From NCBI GenBank assembly GCA_963693305.1, contig OY855903.1, positions 27,886,455-27,950,454 of the forward strand: 64,000 bases of DNA, in the 5' to 3' direction. Made by a program: the position numbers and the translations under genes. Below, in pieces: positions 12,201 to 24,800 of this stretch. The notes below the pieces were generated by a model. That model saw nothing but the letters and a program-made list of their open reading frames with translations. It ran no database searches and had not been told where the DNA came from. Position 1 is the first letter of the stretch, and each line of letters begins with the position of its first letter. This DNA comes from Meandrina meandrites. Its lineage: Eukaryota > Cnidaria > Anthozoa > Scleractinia > Meandrinidae.

Positions 12201-15141
12201 CAGCAAATTGCCTTACAAGATGTGAGAATTACACTGATAAACGGCGGACTTGTCTTTTTGAAAGTACCGCTCACGAGATTTACTCTTAATTAAATCACCG
12301 AAGAGTTAGGTAGATTAGATACCAGCAGAAAGAATTGACTGGCGGCTAAAGGAAGGATAAACCATAAGTAAGTCAAATGTAACAAGCAATTTAGAGATTT
12401 GGGAAGAATCGTTTCCAAATTGCATTAGTTAATTTATATATATCTATGTATATATATCCCAAAGTCTTTTTCGCGGTTTAAGGCATGAATGCAGTCCTTC
12501 ACAGTGGACCCTTCTAAGAATTACGATGACAACTACATACGAAATAATTCTCAGCCAAAAAATTCAAAATTTAATACGAATTGGTCTGGTTACTATAAAG
12601 AGTGTGAGTATTTCTGTTAAGGAAGTAAATCAGTAATAGTGAAACATCTAGAGAAATCCACAAGCGTTCTTTGTCCAGGCTACTCACGTCCTCCTTTCAT
12701 TTGCGTGCACTTACTCACGTACCATTTCCTGAACAAACAAAAATGATTCAACCGCACTGTGTTTATTGACTGAAGTGCCACTAAAAGGTTACTAAGGTTG
12801 CTACTTAGCGGTTTTTGGTGTAATTTAGTTTGTGTATAGTCTGATAAAGGGGCGTTTTTAGCACTTGAACTATCACCGAGGCGCGCCATTTTGATGGAAA
12901 TACGAGACAAAATTCACTCTGCTTTGACTTGGTTTGATTGATGATTTCCGACCACTACTTGAATATTTTCAAGAACTCTCTCTGGTACTTGACGTGTATG
13001 ATTTAGAACTTCTACATTAAGAAATAAATATTTATATGAAAAGTCTTAGAACGCACTGAAGTGATTAATAAGTTGAACCACAATTCGTATTTTACTCGTA
13101 TTTTTGTAGAGATCTTTGCATGGCCAGTAACAATCTCAAGCTTTTTTTTTATATATTGATCAATTAAAATCCGATTAAAGCAACGGGAAGTAAAAGTTCT
13201 TTTGAAGAATAAAATACATGTTATTGATTCGCATTTTCAATATCGGAGTTGTTGACTAAAGCCAATTGAGTTGGTGAGCCTAATTATTTTATGCACAGTC
13301 AGGCTGAGACAGGAACACGATAAGTATGATCAGGCATGATTCAGTGATTCGATTCTGATCTTACAGTTAAAATAAAATTCACGAATTCAGTGTTACCTGC
13401 ATCAAAAAAGTAAAAAACAGTCCTTTAAGCAGCCTTCAGAGAATTAATGAAATTTTAAAAATCTTTAGGGGCTACGTACAGTGAAGTATGTTCAGAATTT
13501 AAGGAGTTACGTACAGTGAACTATGTTCAGAAGTATAAAATCTCGAGGAGGGAGCGGTGTTCGGTATTCAGTTCTTGTTACTACCTTACCCAGCGTGCGG
13601 AAAAGAAACACTTTATTCCTATAAAACCTGCAACTGTGTAGAAATAGCCTGATTAGCCATCGCGAAGGAAATAGGGACGAGTAGAATAATGATGTACTGT
13701 ACATAGTTGTGTGGTTTACTCGTCCTAAATATAAAGGCCGATCGAATGTCACTTAATTTGCGTGATTGTATCATGATATCATAGCTTTTCGAAGGTTATT
13801 ATAAGATTTCTGTCATTGCTTTGTTTTTCGTTGTCTCATAAAGTCAAAGCATGCAAAGCTGTGAGTATTCTATATCCATGACACAACAAATATATCGCTT
13901 CATGTTTATTTAAGGAGGGCCTGGTGCGAACCAACCGAATGAAATATTTCACTGTATGTTATGAGCTTTGAAGTTACAAATCTCAAAATATAAAACAATC
14001 TTTGCGTGTACATACTGACAATAGAGATTCTCCAACCCATTTTCACAATTTACATACGCAAGACCTTTCAAAACAACTGGAGATGTCACTACCCCAGTCA
14101 GTACCACGACACAATGACATGGTAATAAGATCCAGTTGGGTAACCATTTAGGCTTGGGAACTACAAATCTGTTATAACAGATCACTTTTGACTTTCCCGT
14201 AATAAATACGAGTAGAAACAGAATTGTATCTGACCGGCTACGTCCCCATCTAAGTACATAGATTAAGATCCCGTAAAGCTAAGTTCACAACCCTAGTAAT
14301 ATTTCCCGCCAAATTGGAGTTCCCAACCTTATATATGAAATACAAAAAGAAAACGAATGAAAACCCTAAATTAGCAGTGCTTAGCAATCGCTCACAAACC
14401 AAATGCGCTTAGAACGGAGGCCAGAGGGAAAAATGCATAGGAAATCTGGGTAGGAACCACGGCTCAAATTCCATGGAGTTAGAAGCACATCCAGTTTGAC
14501 GTTTTACAGAAGAAAAAAAACGCCGATTCTGATGCCAATACATCTATGAGTGATACACAACCATGAGTCATGGCTTAGCCTGTAACCCAGGCCCTGTTGT
14601 ATCTCGTGCCGACAAAATATTTATTTCAGCTTTCTTCGCAGGCTCATTCAACACAAACAACACATCTCCACGACAGGAAACTTGAGATTGTAGAGAAACC
14701 GGGTGGTTCTGATCGAAAAAAAAGCAAATCTAGACAACTATAGTACTCATTTATCAGTGAAGGTCAAAACAGCTTTAATGCGATCACTACGCGTGCAGTG
14801 ATTCTGGTAAAATAATCCAGATTAAATGTTTTATTGACTGGATAGGCAAGACTAAAACGGGAAGTCGGGACCTTTTTCATCGACAGGACTAGATGTGCCG
14901 CGAAACAAATCCTTGTTTTAAACAAAAAAAAATAATAATCCCCTGTATTAAGCCTGTCTGCATTAGCGAGAGTTCAAGGATCTAACATAGGAGAGTAGCG
15001 CCAGTAATTCGATTTGAACTCAAACTTGTTACCAGAGAGGACAAGTCATGAAAGGCGGTAGACTTCAAGTAGCCAGCCGACAGATATTGAGTTTAGGGCC
15101 TCACGTGACATGAGAAGAGAAGAGTGCTTTGTGCATGTTTA
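9282..15141. other. 5.9-kb gene-free interval
   Basis: I find no supported gene. The open frames are short and lack splice structure or homology. Items seen are a 24-bp perfect palindrome (11115-11138), a short inverted repeat around 11248-11268 (cctcgttccc/gggaacgagg), A/T-rich tracts and short tandem ATAT runs near 12435-12460. Some 9470-9640 sequence, with paired 'ccccagg'-type blocks, may be mobile-element debris. Confidence 0.4.
11115..11138. repeat. 24-bp perfect palindrome
   Basis: The sequence equals its own reverse complement. It is built from CTAGCTAG arms around TACTAGTA. No associated gene is visible, so it may be a chance or mobile-element remnant. Confidence 0.8.
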
Positions 15142-15143
15142 TA

Positions 15144-15468
15144 GGGACCTTGAGCAAGAACGACGGCAACGCCAAGGACAACGCCTAATGAAAAATGAAT
15201 ATATATTTTACTCAAGAATCTCGCGATTATCCAGGTGTATCTGTTGGTTCAGGAAGTAGCTCCAGCTGAATATGTAACGAGAGCGTTCAACCCCAAATTA
15301 AAAACACGAACATTTAGCTGTCGTTGTTCACGTTCTCCAAAATACGCAGAAGAAAAGTACCAAGATTCAAAACGCACGTGCAGAGATATATTATATTCTG
15401 CTCATTTATCCTTTTGTTTGGTGACGTTCTCGTTCACGTTACCGCACGAGTTTGCTTGTTAAGCTCCC
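15144..15468. mobile_element. GGGAGCTTAAG-family MITE, copy 1
   Basis: The ends are GGGACCTTGAGCAAGAACGA and, reverse-complemented, GGGAGCTTAACAAGCAAACT. TA flanks both sides. The interior matches copies at 31592-31957 and 50444-50793, sharing 'aatctcgcgattatcc', 'agctccagctgaatat', 'cacgtgcagag' and the 'gttttgtttggtgacgttct' type tail. The ends are diverged, so this is an older copy. No protein is encoded. Short open frames over it are artefacts. Confidence 0.8.
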
Positions 15469-15657
15469 TAATAATAAATACTTATGGCAGGCTGATCAAA
15501 ACAGCGTAGCGACCAAAACTAAACATTTGATGGGGAGGAAATAACATCAATAAAAACTGCGTAGCGTCTTGTTCTTGGGTGATACAAATGGAAATTGTTT
15601 TCATTACTTAGCCACCGCAATGAAAACATCAACGACGAAACTTCGGTAAATCTGCAC

Positions 15658-16110
15658 TAAAGGACGTTCGCGTTAATTGTCTTTGCGCATCCTTACTGCG
15701 TACGTAATTCATGTCGGAACGTCACGCCGAATTGGGGTCGTTTCGCCCGGTATATCCTATTAAGTTCGCTCCCACCGATCACTAACGTAGTCACACTTTT
15801 CTCACATTTAAAAAACGAGAAATATTCAAGGTCGTACATTTGGAGCGAGCTCGGTCGTACTTGGGAGCGAACACGATAAGTGTATTTAAACTGAAAGGTG
15901 TCGATTGGGTGCGAACCTCCTGCTTTCTTTCTACTGGGTGGCAGTTTTCTACAAGTAAAGCTGAATACGCTCATGCATTCATCGAGCGCGCGCTGAGAAA
16001 ACTTTTCAAACAAATATAGTGCTGGCGGTAGCCGTTACGCGTTAACTTCGCTCGTAGTTTACTCTCTCAAATGGTCGGTTTTGATAAGCTACTTTATTTT
16101 GCGGTTCTTG
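15658..16110 (-). mobile_element. partial TTAA-family element (second copy)
   Basis: The left 75 bp (aggacgttcgcg, ggatgcgcaaag on the minus strand, 'actgcgtacgtaatt') match the end of the element at 45418-46067 in reverse orientation. A second matching block lies at about 16027-16080 (gtagccgtt, gcgttaactt, aaatggtcgg). Between them, about 15735-16020 has no counterpart, which suggests an insertion or a different subfamily. The far end is not recognisable. Confidence 0.6.
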
Positions 16111-17190
16111 ACAGATTGTAAAAAAAATGAACAAAAAGTCAATGTGGGAAGTTAAAAAATTCGTATTTTTTCTCTGCCTACGCGACATCAAATCTTGCCA
16201 TCTTTCAACTGTCAGGCAAGTGCAAATGTGATCGCTAAATGATTAGGTTTTCTCTAAGAAACATCACCAGTTGAATCAATTTGCTTAATGGATCCGCTTA
16301 AATAATATTTAGACGAGAAAATTGCATTTCATTGACAAACAGACACTGTCGCTGTTGTCAGAAACGAAGGCCGATTTTTAAGGTCTTAGGAACCGGTCAT
16401 TGTCTATCGCCTGAAGGAAGATTTTTTTTTTTTGGGGGGGGGGGGGGGGGGGCATCACACATGTCACATAGTTTTTTGAAGGGGGATCAGGATCAACCGT
16501 AATTGACAGGCATTAAAGGGGGGCCAGAAAAAATATGAAAATTTCATGTGGCGGTGGGAAAAACTGATCATTACCCGCGTCAATTGATGGCCGATCGCCT
16601 CCTTTTGACGAAAATATGCTTTTTAATGTTTTGGCTTCCTCTCTTATTCAGGCACGAATATCGTACTTATCATATTAGGATATAAATAAAATGGGTTGAA
16701 TTTGTTTAATTTAAAGTTCCAAGCTTCGAATTCTTTAGAGTCATTTTCAGAGTCAATGGAAACGTTCGATCAATGCGGCCAAACTGGGTGCGGTATACAA
16801 CAGCAGCAACAAGAAATGTACATATACAAAAAAGTGTTGTGTAGCCCCCTCCATTGACTCTTGGACAGCCTCCCCGTTAAAATCATCAACAGAATTCTCG
16901 CCTGAGCTGGACCCTACACCAGTTTACCACCTCCATATTACAGCCTATTTGTGTTAAAAACGCCTAATTCCAATAGCCATAACGGAAGGTCCAGAAAAAG
17001 ACGCCTGACTAATTTCCCGTTAAACTCAGCACTGCTGGTTGCAACGCTTGTAAAACCATTCTTCTATTCTTCGCTGCTTTTAGCGGGTGGGGGAGGGGAT
17101 CATGAAAGCTTCCACCACCAATAAGGAGTGGAGGGGGGGGGGGGGATAATTAAAATACTTTATGCCTATATGCTTAATGGGGGGCTCAGG
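16111..17190. other. gene-free interval with G-tracts
   Basis: No gene is supported. The interval holds a T-run followed by about 20 consecutive G (16433-16452) and another G-run at about 17132-17145. Such tracts are common at ends of short mobile elements in this window, but I could not define boundaries. Confidence 0.4.
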
Positions 17191-17337
17191 TGAATGCTAC
17201 GGAGTGGCAACAAAAATCCTAGAATATTTTCGGCTGAGATTTTCGCGCGAACGTCCTCAGGGTGCTCCTCAGGGTTTCATTTCCGTGCCTTTCGCGCGCC
17301 TCTCGTTCCCAGTTTTTATCGGTTAGATACAAACAAT

Positions 17338-17485
17338 ATGGCGGATGTCAATGGCGGAAAATTTAAGAAGATTATTTTCGATGGCGCTGTTAAGAAGCTC
17401 CATGCCAATTGGTCCTCTTTGATGTGAATTTCTAGAACAGTGAAGATATATAAAAAAGGGAAAAGATGGTAGAGATAGTTTGTAG
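17338..17485 (+). other. candidate 5' exon of the SPIDR-like gene with short open frame
   Basis: An ATG at 17338 in good context (caatATGG) opens a 29-codon frame beginning MADVNGGKFKK and stopping at 17427. A strong donor (TGTAG|GTAAGC) ends the exon at 17485. The frame has stopped by then, so joined to 18811 it would act as an upstream open frame in a leader exon. An alternative donor at 17424 does not join the next exon in an open frame. Leader exon with an upstream frame is the simplest reading. A separate small gene is possible. Confidence 0.4.
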
Positions 17486-18540
17486 GTAAGCGTTTGTTAA
17501 ATATTCAGTTACGATAAAAGTAAATGTACAGCGTGAGTAAAATACACACCAAATGAGCTTAAACAAGGGCAGATGGTCTCCTGCTCTCTTTCCTGTGCCT
17601 TTCCTGTGCCTTTTGTGTTCAGTCTGTTAAAGGAACTGGCAAAAACGAGAGAAAAGCCTTCAGCACAGTAGTTTTGCTGCATCATTTTCATTCCCACAAT
17701 TCAAGCATTACACCTGTACCCTCCATTTTGCACCAACAAACACAACAAAACCTGGCACAAAACTTTGCACTTTTCAGTGAGTATACTTAGGCCCTATTTA
17801 CGTGGAAAGAGGACTAATTATCCTAGTGCTAGGATCATCCGAGCACTACATGTTTTAAGCTTTTGGTTTGCATAAAAAGTGTTGCATTTGGCTCTAGCTC
17901 TAGGATCATCAGAGTTCCTCTTTTCTTGTAAACAGAACCTTAAAGAGACACCGTCATAAAAATTCAAAATCCAACAGGCAAAAGCAATAGCCTAATTTTG
18001 TTAGAAATTACTATGCCAGTGCCCTGATGCTACAAAAAGTGTCATCATGAGTTTTGCATGCACAAAGGTCTGACAGACAGTTTTCAAATTCTTCCTAAAA
18101 TATTTACTTGACATTTTTCATTTTGGTGTTAAAGTTACATAATTTGTGTGTACTAGTGTTGCAACTTTAACACTGTTTTGACCTAAAAATGCAGCTAAAT
18201 CCTAATGATAGTGCCCCATACCTGTAAAAAGGATCATAAATGGTGTAGTCATTATATATTTCAGTGCTTATAATCAGACCAAACAAATGAATACATGTAC
18301 TAATAGAAAATAATGAAATGATTGTCATACATGTTAATGATCAACTATCAGTTACTAATTAAAGATTAAAAAAAATTAACATGGCCTATTGAGCACATAC
18401 AGTCATACATTATGTTTAAATTTAATTGGAATTGTAGCCTTTAAACCATGGTTTAGGCCACATCTTTCATAAAGACCTAGTCTAAACACGATATTAAGCA
18501 TTTGACCTCAAGGGTTTACAAACCAAGAAGGCCAAAACAT

Positions 18541-18567
18541 CTCTCTGTCTGTCTGTCTGTCTGTCTG
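18541..18567 (+). repeat. (CTGT)n microsatellite
   Basis: About seven CTGT units lie in the leader intron of the SPIDR-like gene. Confidence 0.9.
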
Positions 18568-18821
18568 TGGCAGGTAGACACCCTTCTGTTTTTCATTGGC
18601 TATGTACACGTTATCTTTGTGTTCTTTTGTTGTGCAGGTGTAGCTGCATCCCACATGGCTTTGATCTTTTAAACTTTTACACGACCTTGTTTTGATTCAA
18701 CTGACCAAGGCAAAAATTGGTTCACTTCCATTTACAAAAGAATTAAAGCATTTTTAATCCATATTGACTGTTAATTATCCTATTAATTAAAAACATCTGA
18801 TTTTCAACAGCACCCTAGCCT

Positions 18822-21800
18822 ATGAATTCTATTGTGATGTCTTGGAGCAATTTTGAGGAACTCAAGGTGACTTTGTTGTTTTATTATAACCCTGCATAGT
18901 TGGGCAAACATTGAACTCAAAAGTTGAGTGAAATCAATGTTAGAACAGATTGTGACTCACTACCGGTATGTACATATATATGACTACCTCCTTACAGAAA
19001 TTTGCCAGGAAAAAAGTAAATGCCAAGAAAAAAAGACCTGCATCTAGTGTAGGTAAGTGTGAGGAATGATGAATTCAGTTATACATGTACAACAGCTATT
19101 TCTCTTCATCTTCTTAATATCTAGAATGATTCTATTCACTACCTGGGTACTAGGCAGGCTGCATATTGGAGGCATTTAAGGTGCTTATTTGTCAATTGCC
19201 CTTGGTTAACATCTTCTCTAAAATCCCCAAACTTGAGTCTTGCTTCTTATTTCATCTCAAAATTTCTTGGTTAGTGTATGCAACTTGTGTTGCAAAAAAA
19301 TTGATTTATTTATCAAGGAAAAAAAACAGTTCAACACAGCTTTTGTTGCCATACTACAAAATATTAACCTTCAAAATAGAATACCACATAAATTTGTTTA
19401 AATTGTGTTTACCTTAAATAATATTTTTTGCCTATCTTTTACAAATGATTATTGCTGCTATTTGTAATGTTTTGAGCCTTGTCATTGCATAAACAGGATG
19501 GCAAAATCCATCAGCAAGAAAAAGGAGGCAAACCAACAATGAATCACTTTCTTTTGTGGTAAGTGAGTACAGAAATTATTACTGTACGACGCATAGCACT
19601 GTAACTGTCTCTCACTGAGGTCACCAAATTTTCTAGATACGAAGGAAAATGCTTAAAATACAAGTTTTCTCTCTCATTTTGGCCAATTTTTGGGAAGAAA
19701 TTTTGAAATATTTGACACATGTCTGTGGGTGAATCAACAGAGCTCAGTCCATTTTGAGGTTTGAGAAGAGGTATCTTGAAGAGGTATCCGGTCTCCCGGA
19801 TTTCAATTTTTTTTTGGTTGGCACCTCTGACTGGTTATCATGATTTTGAGTGCAATGTTTTAGCAATTATGAGTGGTTTTTTTTTCAAATAATTTTGTAA
19901 AAGGAAAAAATGTTCTAATTATTTGAAAATAATCCATATACACATACAACACTAGACTGTTTATAAGCCTATGGGCCGTGGTAGAAGGTCTTTCCAAAAA
20001 TGTTCAACAGTATGAATTCCCAAACCTTTCATTAACATTGGGAAATCTTTGGTAAATTAATATTTCCAGGGTGTTCTTTAGCAATCTTCAGTAATAGCTG
20101 ACAAAAGTTTTTGCAATCAGCCAATCTGAAGGTAGTAATTTTTTCAGTCTTTTCAAGTAGAACCATTTGCATATATCATATCCCACAACAAGACAACAGT
20201 GACAAATCAAAACAAAGTGCTATTTTACTCATTTTCTTGTTGGATATGGCAAATTACCTGCATTTAGTTATTTATGAATTAACCTAACTTGTTGTTAGTA
20301 TTATGATATTAAAGTAAGTGCGTTGGACTCTATCTTTTTCTTTATTTTCAAGTCAAACATTGAAAGTACCAGTGAGATTGAGGGTTTTTCAACTGATGAA
20401 GAGAAAGAAGAGGAGCTTCTGGATTGTAACTTGGATTTTACATCCAGGTGAGAATCAGTATCTAATTTACCCCATGTGACATGTATAAATTGGGTTGGTA
20501 CAAAATGTGGACCCACTATCTGGACCCCCTTCTGGAGCCCATCTGGAGCCCATCTGGACCCTCATGCATGTGCACCCCCTCTTGTTCATTCCGAAATGAG
20601 TAAAATAGTTGAAGTTACTGAAATATACCATACCAAAATCTTCTTAATTTAAGCACAATACCGCATTGAATTATTTGAAGGAAAAAGGTGAAGAATGGAA
20701 CAAATAATATTCACATAACTTCCTCTAAAATCCCTAAACTTGAAATTCTCAATACTCAAGAGAATCATTGAACCAAAAATGTCTTGGTTAGTGTATGTAA
20801 TGACGGGGTGTTGCATTTTTCTTTTGCAGGAATCTAAGTAAGCCTTGTGTTAAGAGGAAGTACTCCAGTAAAGTAAGTTCACCAGCTTTTATTTTTCTAG
20901 AGATAGTTCAGTATTGCAGGAGGTTGACAAATCAATGCTTGCAATGACCAATGGCCAACAAAAGCATCAGCTACTTCGATTCTCTCTACTTCTCTCAGGG
21001 AAATCGGCTACATGTACTTTTTCCTTAATGCAACCGTTTTTTGAATCCTTTTTTGACCAAAACAATAATCACCATAATGATTATAATCAGTAGGAATTTG
21101 CAGTGGCATTTACAGAGAGTGGCTCTTTATCCACTGTTCCCTGACTGAATTGGAATTTAGAAGTGCTGGTTTGTTTAGAGAGAGAAAAACGAGGGTACCC
21201 AGAGAAAAACCCCCGAAGCAAGGACAAGAACCAATGTTCAACAAACTCAACCCACATGTATGATACTGGCCCAAGAATTGAACCCAGGCTAAAACAGTTG
21301 TAGCCTGCAAATCTTGGCAGATTTATTGGAAAACCCCCAAGCTACACAGGCTAAAACAATTGTAACAAGTAAGATCAAGAGTTTGAACAGTAAATATACA
21401 CAATCTAGGTATATACGAACTGGTAATTAAGACGAGTAACATGCTGTGTTTTGTTGAGCAAGTTAAAAAATAAATGATAAATAAAATATACTGAAGTACT
21501 GAATTCTAAGCAGTCTTATGGAAGATACATTATCCATGATTTTTTTTTTAGCTGAAACCTGTCGTACATGTAATTGACTCTTTTTTTCTTTGTTGTTTGT
21601 GAAGGCAATAAGTACAAACATCATGCTGACATTTGTACTTATTTCTTACAAGTGGTTTTTGTTCTCAACTGAGTGGAGCTGAATAACAAATTGCTCTTAT
21701 TTCTTTTTTCATTGTAGTGGCGAACTCTTTCAGACAGAAGGAATTTTAACTTAGATGATGAAGGCTTTAGTCATGCTAACACCACAGAAGGAGAAAAGGA

Positions 21801-24800
21801 ACTACAGGGTCGTGAAAGCTGTGATTTAATGCCTGATGGAGCTCATGAGCTTCTGCAATGTTCTGAAACTGCAAAGGAAGATGAAATAGTCTGGGGTGCG
21901 AGTGATGATGAAGGTACGTTAGAAACAAATGAACTTTCATTAATTGGTAAAAGAAATGGAAGATGCAATAAAAATTAGCTATGATTAGTGTGTTTTGACT
22001 AACTGTTCTGTTAAGTCTAACTGTTTTTTAAGTCATTTGAAAATTTAAAGTGGCCTAAGATATTTTTAAAGTTTAAAGTGGTACTGAACCCCGCACGGCT
22101 ACAAATTCATAAATTTGATTCCTTGGCTAAAAATTATCAATATTGACTGCAGTTTAGATTTTCTCATTGAGACCACAGCATCTAGATCAGTTACACTTGC
22201 ACTGAGAAATTTGATCAACTGATGAAGGCTGATAGTATCAATCAATTAACCAGCACATGAGCCACTCATCTCTGACAAGCAACATGAAATGAAATGTTCA
22301 TGTTGTTTTTTCCTCACTCTGTAATACTTTAATTTTCAGAATTGCCCAGCAGTATTTTCTGTGATGGGGTAGGCAGTGATGACACTCACTCAGAAACAAA
22401 GCATCCAACACCAAAATTACCTCAAGGAAAAACATTGACAGGAAGGATATCAAACAACATCCAGCTTTCAGAAAGCACTTTATCTGTAAGTACAGTCAAG
22501 TATTTTATTTCTATTGCATTCGTGCAGCTGAATGTACATAAAGAAAATGCTGTTCAGCAGCCCCCCTTGTGGTGGGCATACATGGCAGCCTGGGGGTTGA
22601 GCATGCAGGGGTCCTTGTGGATTACAGCTTGGTCTTTGACATCAAATCATTTCAGGTGTGTTCTCATTGCCTGACTGTCGTTTGTACTTTTACTTCCTCG
22701 CCCCCCCCCTCCCCAAGTATCCGTACACTGTTCTCAGTGTGGCAGTGCCCAGTGGTTTCCGCTCACAAGGTTGTCATGGTTACCCTGTGGGCTGGGTTCA
22801 AATTGGCCATGTTCTAAACGAGCAGGGGACTGGGTACAAACATATTTTTTCTTGGTACGAACATTCAATATCAATTGAATTGAAAATGGAGCACGTCATC
22901 TGAAAGAGCATCCAAAAATTAGTAAATTCACCAAATTTGATGGTTATTGGTTTAAACGCAAAGGCATGGCACACTTTTAAAATAAGAGAGCTTAGTATGG
23001 ATTGGAGGACGCCTGTCCCTCCAATCCATACTAAGTGTACCATGCCTTTGGGTTTAAACCAATAACCGTCAAATTTGGTGAATCTACTAATTCTTGGATG
23101 CTCTTTCAGATGACATGCCCCATTTTTCAATTCAATCGATATTGAATGTTTGTACCGAAGAGAAAATATGTTTGTACCCAGTCCCCTGCTCGTTTAGAAC
23201 ATGGCTAATTGCTTGTGGCTCCACCATCCTTGTAATAATGAATATACAATAGCTTGGTCTCCCAATAAAGAAACTACTATCCAATGGCTGCATTCATGTC
23301 AATTTTAGAAGAAAATATACACATAATAATCACTTTTCCTGTAGAAGTTGGTAGACACTGATTATTTGAGTTCTAATTCACGTGATCTGTAGAAGTACAT
23401 GTAATATTCAAATGTTAATATCAAATATTAAATCTACAAACCAGATGAATTAGAACTCAAATAATAAGGTAGGCAATCAGTATGTTTTAATGCTTCCGTT
23501 TTGATGCAAGCATGTACCAGTAGAAAACAACTACTCCGACTATGATCTTGAATATGAGATGGTTTATTCGAAGGGATAGCTCCTCCGAAATGTGATTGTT
23601 CAATTACAGAACAAAGACTCACTCTGACGCGATTAACAACATTCATGACTATGAGCCTAAATACTGGTTGAAACATAAGACGGCTAGGGTAAACTCAAAA
23701 GAGTACATGCAATAATAAACGTCCTGACAGATATAAAAGGCTTATACATTTGATACTAATCTTGTTGTTACACTGTAATGCAAGGTAACATTGTAATGTG
23801 TTCTCCTACACAAGCATGCATGCTTTATCATGAATGATTCCTTTAAATACAAGTACATGTACATGTAGCTGGGTGGAGCATCATTCAAGGAGTGCAAGGA
23901 ATTTAGTGCTAGAAAAAAAACCTACTTACTACATCTAGTACATGAAGCACTAAGCGGACTCAGAAAATTAATTATAATTGATTTGTTTAAGTTAATTAAT
24001 TTGTTTTCTACCTAGAGAAAAAAGTCTGAAATCATGTTTTGATTTCCTTCATTATTGTCTAGAATCTTATTCATGAATAATTTAGCATTTCTTGTCATAA
24101 TAATAGTACTGGTTTGTTTGTGTAACTGACCCTTTTTGCTTTTATCAAGGGAGAGGTGATTAGTGATTATCAATCAGATCAAGAGAGTTCACAGGTTTGT
24201 TTAAACAGTTTAAAGTACAGTGTATGCCATTATTCTTTGCCCCAAATTTAAGTTAAGAACACAAAACTGATAAAATTTTAATTATTTTTTAAATCTATAA
24301 ATATCCTTTGTATTGTGAATGAAGATTGATGAGGATTAGATTTGACAAGCAAAATTTGGAAGCTGCTTGTGTGATGGGCAAGCTGGAATTTATGGTTCTT
24401 TTTTTTCAAGCCCTGCTTGACCTTGAAAAATAAATAAGCATCCCAGGCAACAAAGCTTTTGAGAACGTCAGTAACTTTTTAGTATAATAACATTGTAAAT
24501 ACTTGTTATATTTTAGTTGAACATCTTTATCTTTAACTGCATCCAAAATAATGTTGTCAGGAACGGCATGTATGTATACTAAGAGTTAATTTCTGTTACA
24601 ACAGGATACATAACATAATTATGTTGTGGTTTAAATTTATTTTGGTTTAAAATTTTTCAAACCAGTTTGATTTTTATTTCCCTTTGTTTTAGATTATGAG
24701 AACAAATTTGAGACAACGAAAAATAAAAATCAAACTGGGGCTGTAATGTCTAAAAAGAGGTAACTTACGTGTATGGCTGGGAAGTTACATGTTAACAAAA

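Noticed and set aside
15693..16013. 106-codon minus-strand frame
   Set aside because: It lies within the partial TTAA-family element copy and has no recognisable protein.
22342..22674. 110-codon frame as a separate gene
   Set aside because: The first part is a SPIDR-like exon (to 22485). The rest reads through its donor into the intron.
24660..24750. Possible extra SPIDR exon after 'gttttag'
   Set aside because: The sequence is a repeat found again at 28905-29002 and has no open frame in phase with the flanking exons.
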